Counted from the stretch's first letter, positions 1 to 11,794 are shown. The stretch: 64,000 nt of DNA from Megalopta genalis (GCF_051020955.1 NC_135018.1:9067439-9131438); one strand, 5' to 3'. Notes: a model not told the origin generated them from the letters alone. Made by a program: numbers and translations.

Positions 1-85
1 ACGTAACAAGTACGATAACCTTGTATATAATTAATACTATCACAATAAGTAGAAATGTCCTTCATGACATTTTTTATGCCAATAA

Positions 86-1657
86 CACTGTCCGACACGA
101 TTTTTGGGTACCTATAGCCACTATGAAATTCTTGTAGAGCTTCACTCCCTCAACAAGAATCCGAAAATCGAATTGCTCCATCGCCCTCAGTTTTTTAAAT
201 AAACGAACTTTTGTAAAAACCCAAAATTTTCGACAAAAATGAGGTATTGCATGAAAAGTACAAACTCTAGAAAGTTCTAATCAGTCTCAAAAGATAGAGG
301 AGAGTTTCCCGAATATAGTGGCATGCAATTGATTAATTGTTTTTGGTCCTAAATAGCAATAAATTGATGTCAAAGTTTAAAAAAGTGTCGACGTGTGCAG
401 TTTCTACCCAGGATCGGATTCTGTAGACATTTCTGAAGAAGAAACGGCCCGATAGAAGTGTCAGAACGATGTATATTTTGAGTAGGTCGAGAAAATGTTC
501 GTCGGCAACATGTATACGACGTTTTGCCGCCATGTGCTTCGCTACTCGCTTCTCTCTGTCCGACAGGGCCGAAGCTACGCGTAATCAACACCGATGGAGG
601 GATCCAATGGGGTATCCACTTTTCGTAAATAATATTTGAATTTTTATTAGTACTTCAATGTTTTGTTTTTTTTTACATATTTCTGTGGATAATAGTCACC
701 AAACTGTGATATATTTCACGAAAAAAACCACACCAGAGTATTTGGAGTTGGTAACGAAAATATTCTAACACTAGTATAATTTTGAATTTTACGCCATATA
801 ATTAAATAAATATTTAAATATATATTTAACGATATGTTTCAAGAAGTTTAACGTTTTGAAAATGATTATTTATTCATGATCGTATTATCGTTATAATTGA
901 AATGATAACTGTATACATGATATACTTGTAATTCGAACAAATTCAGAATAAAATGAATAGTTTTTGTTCATTATTTTTCTTTTATTATTTCTCCATAAAA
1001 ATATGTAAAAGAAGACAGCGCATTGAAGTACTAAAAAAAATGGCACGCCCCACACGCTAAGTGGGTACCCTATTGGATCCCTCCATCGGTGTTGATTACC
1101 CATAACCTCGGCCCTGTTGGACAGAGAGAAGCGAGCAGCGAAACACATGGTGGCAAAACATCGTGTACATGTTGTCGACGAACATTTTCTCGACCTACTC
1201 AAAATGTACATCGTTCTGACACTTCTATCGGGCCGTTTCTTCTTCAGAAATGTCTACAGAATCCGATTCTGGGTAGAGTTTTCGTGCCGAACAAAGAACT
1301 TTTCGTAAAAATACAAAAATATTGCGGAGAAACTGCACACGTCGACACTTTTTTAAACTTTGACATCAATTTATTGCTATTTAGGATCGAAAACAATTAA
1401 TCAATTGCATGCCACTATATTCGGGAAACTCTCCTCTATCTTTTGAGACTGATTAGAACTTTCTAGCGTTTGTACTTTTCATGCAATACCTCATTTTCGT
1501 CGAAAATTTTGGGTTTTTACAAAAGTTCGTTTATTTAAAAAACTGAGGGTGATGGAGCAATTCGATTTTCGGATTCTTGTTGAGGGAGTGAAGCTCTACA
1601 AGAATTTCATAGTGGCTATAGGAACCCAGAAAAAAAGTTTGATTTTGTCGGACAGTG
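86..1657. mobile_element. Long fold-back DNA element, copy 1
   Basis: Ends CACTGTCCGAC and GTCGGACAGTG, flanked by TAA on both sides (83-85, 1658-1660), consistent with a 3-bp target duplication. The arms (about 86-620 and 1060-1657) are near reverse complements. The centre (about 620-1060) is AT-rich. No transposase is seen; the ORFs in the arms are read-through of repeat DNA. A 3-bp TAA site suggests a PIF/Harbinger- or CMC-like group, but the ends do not decide it. Relative to copy 2 the left arm lacks about 65 bp. Confidence 0.85.
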
Positions 1658-2194
1658 TAATTATAGGTGCAGCTATGAGATTGATTTCATGAGTTCTTAT
1701 TTTGAAAATAAATTTGTCGATACACCGACCGCGATAGTTTGCTTACCTTATGATTTTGTTACATTCTTTCCAAGACTTCTCAGTGCATTAATCTTATACA
1801 TATGCATAACAAGAATTATTAAATAACAGTTTTATTTCAAACAAATACAAAATGTAATATAAAACTTAAATACAAAACAGAATATAATATCTTTTTTTTT
1901 TATATGAAATACTGAACAGAAATTGTATCTTCTTTTGAAACCATTTTTTCCGCTTGCAATAAGTAATTCATCACTTAAATAATACTAAACCTAATTTTGT
2001 CTCCTACTCATCTTATCATATTCTTTTTTCATACCCTTTTAAGGCAGGCTTTACGATTTACGATTCCATACACAGCACTTCCCTTCTCAGTCTAATAGTT
2101 AAGGATAAAACATTAGATGCTTTTCACAAAATACCAGAGTTTACACAGAAATCTGAAAAGTTCTTTCTCGGCTAAGAAGTGATTTAAATAATTT
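1658..2194. other. AT-rich spacer between fold-back element and repeat ORF
   Basis: No ORF or repeat recognised. Decayed 46-residue repeat sequence may begin just right of this stretch. Confidence 0.5.
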
Positions 2195-3898
2195 ATTGAT
2201 TTTTATTCCCTCGTCTATCAAAAAAAAAGTATCATGCAGCATTAGCACCTGCTCAATCCAAAACAAAGCATATATTAATTACATTCATCCCACTCTTTTC
2301 TATTGTCTTTAAATATTGAGTTTTACTCCCACCCCCATCAAATAAAAGACTGTACAGATCTTTAAAAGCTTCTGTAGCTTTAATTCTAGCATCATGTAAA
2401 GCAATGGATTCTAATGTTTTTAAATAAAGTGTTTTACTTCCTCGTCTATCAAAACAAAGATAAGTTTTTAAAAGCTTTAGCTCATAATAGTCAAATTTAT
2501 CCCTTTGCTTTCCAGAGTCTTCGAGTATTGAGTTTTATTTCCTTCCCCATCAAATCGAAGATCGTATAAGTTTTTAAAAGCTTTCGCAGCATTAGCACCT
2601 GCTCTATGTAAAATTCTGAACATTTTAGTTAGATTCATCCCGTCCCTTATTAGACTTTTCAAATATTGCGTTCTATTTCCTTCCCTATCAAACCAAACAT
2701 CATATAGATCCTTAAAGGCTTTGGAAGCATTAACTCCTACCCCGTCCAATATGTTGGACATATTAGACAGATTTATTTTTTCTTTTTCTAAGGTCTTCAA
2801 ATATTCTGTTTTATTTCCGCGTTTGTCAAACCAAAGATCGTATAAGTCTTTAAAAGCTATTAATGCATTAGCTCTTGATCTACGTAACATACGGGACATA
2901 GTAGCCAAATTTATACCCTCCTTTTCTAGGGTTTTCAAATATCGAGTTTTATTTCCATCTTCATCAAACCAAAGATCATATAATTCTTTGAAAGCTTTTG
3001 TAGAATTATAACCTGCGCCATCTAAAATAGTGGATATGTCAGCTAGCTTTATGCCGTTTTCTTCTGGAACTTTTAAATATTTTGTTTTATTTCCATCTCC
3101 ATCAAACCAAAGATCATATAATTCTTTGAAAGCTTCTGTAGAATTATAACCTGCTCTACCTAAAATAGTGGATATATTAGCTAGCCGTATGCCGTTTTCT
3201 TCTGGAACTTTTAAATACTTTGTTTTATTTCCATCTTCATCAAACCAAAGATCATATAATTCTTTGAAAGCTATTGCAGCATTATAATTTGAGCCATATA
3301 AAATAGTGGACATATTAGCTAGCCTTATGCCGTTTTCTTCTGGAACTTTTAAATATTGAGTTTTATTTCCATCTTTATCGAACCAAAGATCCTATAGGTC
3401 CTTAAAGGCTTTAGAAGCATTGTCTCCTGCCCCGTCCAACATATTACACATATGAGACAGACTTATTTCTTCTTTTTCTAAGTCTTTTAAATATTTTGTT
3501 TTATTTCCTTGTTTGTCAAACCAAACATCATATAAATCTCTAAAAGCTATTGATGCATTAGCTCTTGATCCATGTAACATATGGGACATAATAGACAAAT
3601 GTACCAACTCTTTTTTAAGGGTTTTAAAGTATTGTGTTTTATTTCCTTCTCCATCGAACCAAAGATCGTATAAGTTTTTAAAAGCTTCTGTAGCATTATC
3701 ACCTGTACCATCTAAAATAGTGGATATGTTAGCTAATCTTATGCCGTTTTCTTCTGGAACTTTTAAATATTGTGTTTTATTTCCATCTTTATCAAACCAA
3801 AGGTTATATAAGTCTTTGAAAGCTTTTCCTGAATTAGCTTCTACTCTACCTAAAATACTGGACATATTAAGTAGATTTATTCCTTTATTTTTCAAAGT
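2195..3898 (-). repeat. Tandem 138-bp repeat array
   Basis: At least ten full 138-bp units plus about three decayed ones encode the 46-residue repeats. Units 5-7 are almost identical at the DNA level, which points to recent duplication or gene conversion, whereas units 8-10 and the tail are more diverged. Antisense ORFs at 2721-3011 and 3513-4013 are shadows. Confidence 0.9.
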
Positions 3899-4174
3899 TT
3901 TTAATCTATCGTTTTTAATTAAGAAATCCAAGAACTGCTCAAATGCAGGTGTTCTTTCACTACCAACCAAACTTCGAGCAAATATTATTTCTTCATTAAT
4001 GTTTCTATTTTGAATTTTTTGTAAACCATTCAATAATTCTAAATTTCCACATGTTTTTCCAGAATTAGTAGCTGCTTCTGGATTTTTCTTAGCTGGACTC
4101 CTTGAATGACTACTTTGTTCGCACAGGTTGGTTTCAACATCCCTTAGAGGCTGCAAATGCACTTTGCTTGACAC
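2195..4174 (-). pseudogene. Intronless tandem 46-residue-repeat protein, broken by one TAG
   Basis: From ATG at 4174 the frame stays open to 2477 except for one in-frame TAG at 3392-3394, where the equivalent residue in other repeats is Tyr of LYDLWFD. The 92-residue N-terminal region is polar and not repetitive. Repeats 1-10 (46 residues, 138 bp each) start at 3898. The core is NISTIL..AGxNAxxAFKxL, then YDLWFDxxGNKTxYLK. Hydrophobic spacing suggests two or three short helices per unit. After the TAA at 2477-2479 degenerate repeats continue with frameshifts and stops to about 2195. I do not recognise the family with certainty. Inference: a helical solenoid, loosely TALE-like, perhaps acquired from an intracellular bacterium. 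It does not look like an ordinary insect gene. The TAG could also be a polymorphism or assembly error. Confidence 0.75.
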
Positions 4175-4385
4175 AAAAATGATAGTTTCTCATTACATCT
4201 GCCTTATTATTACATGGTAGTGCAGAAAAAAAAAATTATATTTTATAACTCACTGTACGAGTCCATAGTATTAGACATATGTCAAGAAATTGCAACAATA
4301 GTTATAAATGATTATTTAACTTTATGTTATGAGCAATCTATCAGTAAGGTATTTGCAACGATCTAACTGCGAGTAAAACAAAGGA

Positions 4386-4636
4386 AGTCATGTACGCCAA
4401 AATTGTACGATCGAACGCACCAATGAGTACGCAACCACAATCCTACAAATAGTAGTAGCATTAGATACCCAAGAAAACCCAATTACAACTAATGAAAAAC
4501 CAATAACGGTCACTCCAATAGAAATTAAAAAGATAATTATAAAATTCAATAATAAAACCCCGGAACAAGGCTAATTCATAGTCCACGAACTAAAAAATCT
4601 ACCCAGAAAACTAGTAGTTCAAATGTTTCCTCCCGC
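4386..4636 (+). pseudogene. Decayed non-LTR retrotransposon fragment (Jockey/R1-like RT region)
   Basis: The plus-strand frame reads TPIEIKKIIIKFNNKTPEQG, a stop, then FIVHELKNLPRKLVVQMFP. This fits the block just before the reverse-transcriptase catalytic core of Jockey-type elements (family form: P.EI...I..LN..KAPG.D.I....LK.LP). Upstream, compatible sequence runs back to about 4386. No YADD or endonuclease motif remains. The fragment may be cut on the right by the element ending at 4826. Confidence 0.5.
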
Positions 4637-4639
4637 TGT

Positions 4640-5651
4640 TGCTGATTGAATTGCTTTTAATTCACGATTATCTGAAAGAAATAATACAACATTGTATTCG
4701 TATTGAAACCAGTTATCGTAATATGACTAAAAAAATGCATGGTCCCATTTAAAAAAATCAACTTGACTTTGAAATATCATTCACCATTATGTCAATAAAA
4801 AAATTATTGATACTTATGTAACACCCTGTATGTATGTATAACCGGCAAGCATAGCGATGCCTTGAGAGGGCCGTGCAGAAGGGAGGCTGACGAGTCGTCG
4901 AGCAGTCTCAGAATCCGCGTAGGATTGTTTCATTGATATTGTATCAAGCAAAGTTTCTTTGCGTATCTTAGGTTTTGTACAGTAGATTTAACAGTTAAAT
5001 AATAAACATTTTTGTTACTTTCAGAACCAGCGCAAGTCGAATTTATTTCATCGCCTGTTCCCCCGCCGAGCACGAACCTTGACGTTACAAATCGAATCAC
5101 TTCGTTTATATATTTTAAAGTCGAAATTAATAATAACGAGAAAGGCCATATTCACTACATCATGTTTTGCTATAATTTTTCCTTGTTTTCTTTATAATTT
5201 CCAAATCAATTTCTATTTATGTAGTAATATATTACAAGGCAAGAATCTAAACAAGACCTGGACAACCATGTGCAGGCACGACCTTGCAACGGTTTGAGGT
5301 CGCCGTCTGCTCGCAAATTTGGCGAACGTTATGAGTGACGCGTCGGTAAGAACGAGTCGTGATCTTGCTGCTACGCCGCTACCCCCATTACCGTGCTCTG
5401 TTTGGCTGGCTCGACTTGTATATGATGCGCGAGAGCTATAACGTCGTGCTTGCCTTACTGCATACATACATACTACATATTTATGTGTACCGTATATTTT
5501 ACCGTCAATATCAGCATTAGCAGGATTGTTTCTGATCATCTTCAGACGTACCTAGATTATGTTCATAAGAATTTTAATTTATCGTTTAATTTATCTCCTG
5601 TTCAACACATAATGAAATAAAATATCCTGGTTATAGTATGCTCATTTAATA
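4640..5651 (+). other. Unassigned 1-kb stretch, possible LTR-like debris
   Basis: A single CACCCTGTAT end near 4823-4832 is the same kind as the CAGGGTG elements elsewhere. At 5311-5330 a TGGCGAAC motif that could be a primer-binding site is followed by a short ORF from ATG 5330. Together with an AATAAA at 5000-5006 this could be an old LTR/gag remnant, but no second LTR is visible. Confidence 0.25.
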
Positions 5652-5652
5652 A

Positions 5653-7356
5653 CACTGTCCGACACGATTTTCGGGTTTCTATAGCCACTATGAAATTCTT
5701 GTAGAGCTTCACTCCCTGAACAAGAATCCGAAAACCGAATTGCTCCATCACCCTCAGTTTTTTTAAATAAACGAACTTTTGTAAGAACCCAAAATTTTCG
5801 ACAAAAATGAGGTATTGCATGAAAAGTACAAACGTTAGAAAGTTCTAATTGGTGTTAAAAGATAGAGGAGAGTTTCCCGAATATAGTGGCATGCAATTTA
5901 TTAATTGTTTCTGGTCCTAAATAGCAACAAATTGATGTCAAAATTTAAAAAAGTGTCGACGTGAGCAGTTTCTGCGCAATATTTTTGTATTTTTACGAAA
6001 AGTTTTTGGTTCAGCACGAAAACTCTACGCAGGATTGGATTCTGTAGACATTTCTGAAGAAGAAACGGCCCGATAGAAGTGTCGGAACGATGTACATTTC
6101 GAGTAGGTCGAGAAAATGTTCGTCGGCAACATGTACACGACGTTTTGCCGCCATGTGCTTCGCTGCTCGCTTCTCTCTGTCCGACAGGGCCGAAGCTATG
6201 GGTAATCAACACCGATGGAGGGATCCAATGGGGCACCCACTTAGCGTGTGGGGCGTGCCATTTTTTTTTAGTACTTCAATGTGCTGTCTTCTTTTACATA
6301 TTTTTATGGATAATAATCGCCAAACTGTGAATCATAAATTAAAAATGGAGAAATAATAAAAGAAAAATAATGAACAAAAAATATTCATTTTATTCTGAAT
6401 TTGTTCGAATTACAAGTATATCATGTATACATTTATCATTAAAATTATAACGATAATTTATATTTAAATTATAAAAATAAAAAAATATATAAGTAAAAAA
6501 AAATAATAAATAATCATTTTCAAAACGTTAAACTTCTTGAAACATATCGTTAAATATATATTTAAATATTTATTTACTTATATGGCGTAGAAGTCAAAAT
6601 TATGCTAGTGTTAGAATACTTTCGTTACCAACTCCAAATACTCTGGTGTGATTTTTTGTGTGAAATATATCACAGTTTGGTGATTATTATTCACAGAAAT
6701 ATGTAAAAAAAAACAAAACATTGAAATACTAAAAAAAATTCAAATATTATTTACGAAAAGTGGGTGCCCCATTGGATCCCTCCATCGGTGTTGATTACGC
6801 GTAGCTTCGACCCTGCCGGACAGAGAGAAGCGAGCAGCGAAGGACATGGCGGCAAAACGTCGTGCACATGTTGCCGACGAACATTTCCTCGATCCACTCG
6901 AAATGTACATCGTTCCGACTCTTTTACCGGGCCGTTCCTTCTTCAAAAATGTCTACAGAATCCGATCCTGGGTAGAGTTTTCGTGCTGAACAAAAAACTT
7001 TTCGTAAAAATACAAAAATATTGCGCAGAAACTGCTCACGTCGACACTTTTTTAAACTTTCACATTAATTTATTGCTATTTAGGATAAAAAACAATTAAT
7101 AAATTGCATGCCACTATATTCGGGAATCTCTCCTCTATCTTTTAACACCAATTAGAACCTTCTAACGTTTATACTTTTCATGCAATACCTCATTTTTGTC
7201 GAAAATTTTGGGTTTGTACAAAAGTTCGTTTATTTAAAAAACTGAGGGTGATGGAGCAATTCGGTTTTCGGATTCTTGTTCAGGAAGTGAAGCTCTACAA
7301 GAATTTCATAGTGGCTATAGAAACCCAGAAAAAAAGTTTGATTTTGTCGGACAGTG
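5653..7356. mobile_element. Long fold-back DNA element, copy 2 (inverted relative to copy 1)
   Basis: Same termini and TAA flanks (5650-5652, 7357-7359). Its right-arm inner junction (about 6600-6780) is the reverse complement of copy 1's left-arm inner junction (about 600-780), so the whole element is inverted. 1.7 kb, no coding capacity recognised. With copy 1 it brackets the repeat ORF and the reverse-transcriptase fragment. Confidence 0.85.
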
Positions 7357-7359
7357 TAA

Positions 7360-9142
7360 TTAAATCATAAGATTTCAGTAATAATTTTCTTTGAATAGAT
7401 TGTGTTCTTAAATTATGTTGTATTAAAATTACTATAGCAAAGGGCAAGTCTACAAAATGTTAGTAAATTAACTTTGCTCAACAGGTTGGTGGTAAGAAAA
7501 GCAGCTGTATAGCTAACAATGATGGCAAGGGATAGACAAGAAAGAATAGGTAGAAATAGCGATATGGAGCCTTTCCCTAGCAGTTAACTTTCCTTTTTCG
7601 TGTTATTAATTGATTCCGTTAGAACTCTCTCTTTCTTCAGATTCCAGTGATTAGCTTGTAAATTCTCTAAACCGTTTAATATTTCATACATATTCTACTT
7701 ATTAAGTTATACATAATCAAGTTTTATTTTTTTATACACAAACTAGAGCCTATTCAACAACATCATTGAAATTGCAAACACTCTTTACAGAAAATAATTT
7801 GGAGGACTAATGATGTAAACAATTACAAAAATCAGTCGCTGGTTGAATTGTAAATCTTCTTATATTCTACTATATGTATATTTACATAAATACTGTGTAC
7901 AGTGACACCTGTTTACTTACTTGTGAAGGATAACTAGCATTTTATCACTATTCATTATTATTAACTTGACTGTTAGTCAACTTCTCTGAGCGCTTCGCGA
8001 AATCAAAGTATACACACTGATCCACCTAATGCAATAACTTAACAATTAATCGTAAATTATTCCCTGCAATATACTGTATCAATAATTTACGAGGAATTAT
8101 AGGTCATTGAGTCGAGTGATTCACTCTGTATATAAATAACAACTCACTGTATTAAAGCTGACTCTAATTGATTTGCATACGTCTCTTGTTGTTACATGGA
8201 AAACTATAAATGCTTCCGTTTTTGAACGATTTACATCTACAGTTCGTTTGGTTTTGTGATTACTCTGCAACGTTGTTTACATTAACATACCTCGTGTGTC
8301 TACTCTACACGTATTCTGAAAGTATGCAGTAGCGAAGCTACATACATCGATTCATGGTGAATGTTCAATTAAATCGTATTCGGGATATTTTGGATTTTGA
8401 AAACGTGAAATTTTGATAATGTGAAATGCTTTCGATAGTTGTACTCGGTTTCGTATAAAGCGTTTTGTACAACTAAAAATGACATTGTGGATTAATTCGT
8501 AAACGATTATGCTTCTCTCGTTAAAAAGAATTATGTACAAAACATACAATAGCCAATTATGCGAATTCGCTGTTAGAATGGAAGATATTTAATATCGTCA
8601 TAGTTTTAGAATAATTTATAACAAAAATTCATTTTTTTATAGATCAATAAGGTCTCACGATATTCGCCATCGTTAAAGTTGCGCTGCATAATCAATAAAA
8701 AAATGAAGAATACTTGGACAATTTTGGGTCCCAAATTGATTCACTCGGTACATTTGATGCACGCGATTTTCTTCTTCATTTTTCTAAAAAAAAGGCTTCC
8801 CATTATCATGCCGATGCACACCGAACATCATAAAATCTTAACGACGTTAAACAATTGCAACTTTGCATACCATTATGCGCTTAGATCTATTATATACAAT
8901 GATATCATTCAGACAGAATAAGTTTTAATAGTATTCATTTGAATAACAATAAATTAAATATACTTCTCGCCGTATTTGCCGAAAATGTTCAATAGCAACA
9001 ATGGTAATGAGCCAGAAAATGTATAATTGTACATTATCTCGAAACTCTAAACTTAATATACCTGTGGCATATGCACTAATCCATCTTGTTGTCTAGCGAT
9101 ACACTATATTAGATGGATGCAAGTAATCCTAACTAGCTATGG
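7360..9142. other. Intergenic stretch, nothing recognised
   Basis: AT-rich sequence between fold-back copy 2 and the syndapin 3' end. The open frames of 60-80 codons (8352-8549 minus, 8679-8921 plus) show no family features. Confidence 0.5.
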
Positions 9143-9562
9143 AAAATCGTTTTACCGGTTGGTAGAGGTAAAACGGTTTTATTTTAAGTGCTATACGCGA
9201 TGAGCTACTTTGATTTCAGAAAGAAAAATAAGAGAACCAAAACACGGTTGCAGACGATTTCATCGATCTCGACCTATCCTTTTCCGTTACATTTATTTTT
9301 CTCGATCGTTAGACTTGCATCGTTTACTCATTTACATCGAACTTTAGGTATTAGGTGTTGTTTTTGTATAGTGATCATCTTATATCACACGAAGTGAACG
9401 ATCTCTAATATAGTCTTGTGTAACTCTTACCTAGCGACATTTACAAAATTTCAATGAAGTCGTTATAAACGACAAAATAAAAATTTCGTCTCCCTTTCTC
9501 TCGCACACGATGCGTGTTAAGTAACTAACAATGTCCATGAAAATTTGGCGTCACGTGGTTAT
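9143..9562 (-). other. Synd: Probable syndapin 3' UTR with poly(A) hexamers and a hairpin
   Basis: On the minus strand after the stop there are AATAAA hexamers at 9292-9297 and 9178-9183. A 14-bp stem with a 10-base loop (9143-9156 with 9167-9180) overlaps the second hexamer. The transcript end cannot be fixed from sequence alone. Confidence 0.4.
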
Positions 9563-9675
9563 TTACTGGGACACGAGGTCTACGTAGTTCGCAGGATACA
9601 AACCCACTCGGCCATCTTTTCTTCCTTTACACCAGCCCTGTTCGTCTTCGTCTTCTAATTTCTCGAATACATCAC
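9563..9675 (-). CDS. Synd: Syndapin last coding exon (SH3 C-terminal half, stop)
   Basis: Encodes the rest of codon 447 to Q483, then TAA at 9563-9565; acceptor GGTACAG/GTGA. It has GWCKGR and GLYPANYV, the Trp and Tyr-Pro-Asn-Tyr residues that line the proline-peptide groove of SH3 domains. Confidence 0.93.
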
Positions 9676-11745
9676 CTGTACCATAACAAAATATCTCGAT
9701 CAATTTTTTAATACACATATCTCTAAATAATTCTCGAATCAAATGGAAACATCCATGAATGCCAGAAAATCGAAGTAAAGTCGTTCCTTCGATTCTTTCT
9801 ATGGAAGTTCAATTGGAAGTGGAATTAGTTAAAGTGGAATCACGAAAGTGTAATTCGATTTTCAGTAATGGCCCTGAATATGTACCTTGTTTAAAGCTAA
9901 GCTCGTCCGCTTCTGCTCCTTCATAGTCGTACAACGCACGCACAGGAACACCTGGTTCTCCATTGTCTACCAATGGTTCGCCGACATCTTCATCCCATTC
10001 TTCTTCTTCGAACGGGTTCGATTCTTGTTTAGCATTAGTGCCGTTTCTGAAAGAATTATAACGATTACGTTGGAACCACGCACTCTATTCCCTGCAACTC
10101 AAATAGTCTCGTTCGACAACGATAACTTGAATTTATAAAATCGAGCGGTTCATATTAATTCCACCTGACTGAAAGAAAGGTAAAAAAAGAAAAAAAAATA
10201 TATATATATATATCATGAATACTCACGTAATAGTAGAAGTTCTGTTTACGGTGTTGCCATCGTGATTATTCTTTTCCGTAGAATGTTTGCCGGAACTAAT
10301 TGTTTCGGTTTTGCTGTCTCCGTGACTTCCATCTGTTGATATCACACGGGAACTGGGCTTCGACTTGGATTTGTTATTAACCGGCGGGAACTCCTACATA
10401 GATCGAAACAGAACGATTAGCCGCGCGAATCAACGATGCAATTAAGCACGCTCCTTTCGCGTGTGCTCGTCAGAGTTTTTTTTTCGGCAGCGAAGGTACA
10501 CTTTTTTTGTCAGTGTCAGTGGTATCTCGTCGTCGTGCATGCGACCAATGTGTTGTGGCGTGACACGGGTGAATTTTGATTTACGATTGCAATCCAATGG
10601 ATGAACAAAGCGAATGCGAATGATTTCTCACGATCAGTGAATTTCTGAACTGCGTTCGCCAGTTATTTTCAAGCCTGACACAATAATTATATGACGATAC
10701 ATTTCACGCAATGTATGTTAAAACGACAAGTTGCATTTAGAAGAAAAGTTAACGAAGTTTATGCATTGAAATGGAAATGACGTGTTCGATGGTGCCTCGT
10801 ATGATTCAATCTTTCTCTGAATTTTCCAATATGCGATCGATATCGTGCGGTAGAAGCTCCAGTAATATCTTGGATATTACAATGAATTAATATTTATATA
10901 CTTATATAATTTTATATACTTTATGGTGTATGAATTATGCGAACGAATGCTGGTTGCAAGCATGTTTGTATTGTATTTTTACGTCGATGATACGTGTCGT
11001 TGGCAGCTTTAATTCCAGGCAACTGTGAGCACAGAACAAATTCACCAAATTTTCATTGAAAATTTATATGCACGCACTATTGCAAGAGAACTTAATCTCT
11101 ATCGGAATTCCATCCGTGCAAATCAAATCTGAAAGTGGCTTCTAACTGTTAATTAGCAGTCCTCAATGGGTCGATCGATATCGTGACTTTATTCTAGGAG
11201 TTTCGCGCAGAGAATATTTGCTCGTGTTAACTTTAGCATCGACGATTATGCAGATTTCAATTACCAAGTTACCATAAGCAATACTTCTCCGCCGCAATCT
11301 GTAGAAGCTATCTTGAAAAGATTCGCTGCACTTTCTTGCAAGTTCGTTTACTTTCCGGAAGTGTGTCGTTCCGTTCAAAACAGAAACAGGGCCAGACTCG
11401 GAAGGGTTGAACGATCGACGCAAAGATCACAAAGATGATAAATTTGCTCCGGCGTTTAATAATAAAACATGCTCGATATATGTACATATAATCGTGACAT
11501 AGATTCGAGACGCAAGAGACCAAGCACATAGCGGGTTACGGTTAATTCAGTTAAGTTAGCGAGCCAGAAGCTGAAAAAGGAAACCCATCCGTAGTGACCT
11601 CGCCGTAACTGTCTGCCGTTACGACACCGTTTCGTAGCTGTTTGACGTGTAAAAAAGCCGGCCGATAATAATCGGTATACAATATGTGCCTAAACGACAT
11701 CATCCCCCTTAAAAAGGTACGAGAAGAGATGGGAGGAAGCGAGAG

Positions 11746-11794
<49 letters not shown>

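Noticed and set aside
370..1400. ORFs of 66-106 codons in the fold-back arms (also 5901-6356 and 6740-7099)
   Set aside because: They appear in several frames of the same inverted repeat, differ between copies by frame and stops, and show no domain features.
2721..4013. Plus-strand ORFs 2721-3011 and 3513-4013
   Set aside because: They are antisense shadows of the 46-residue repeats. The regular minus-strand repeat scaffold explains them.
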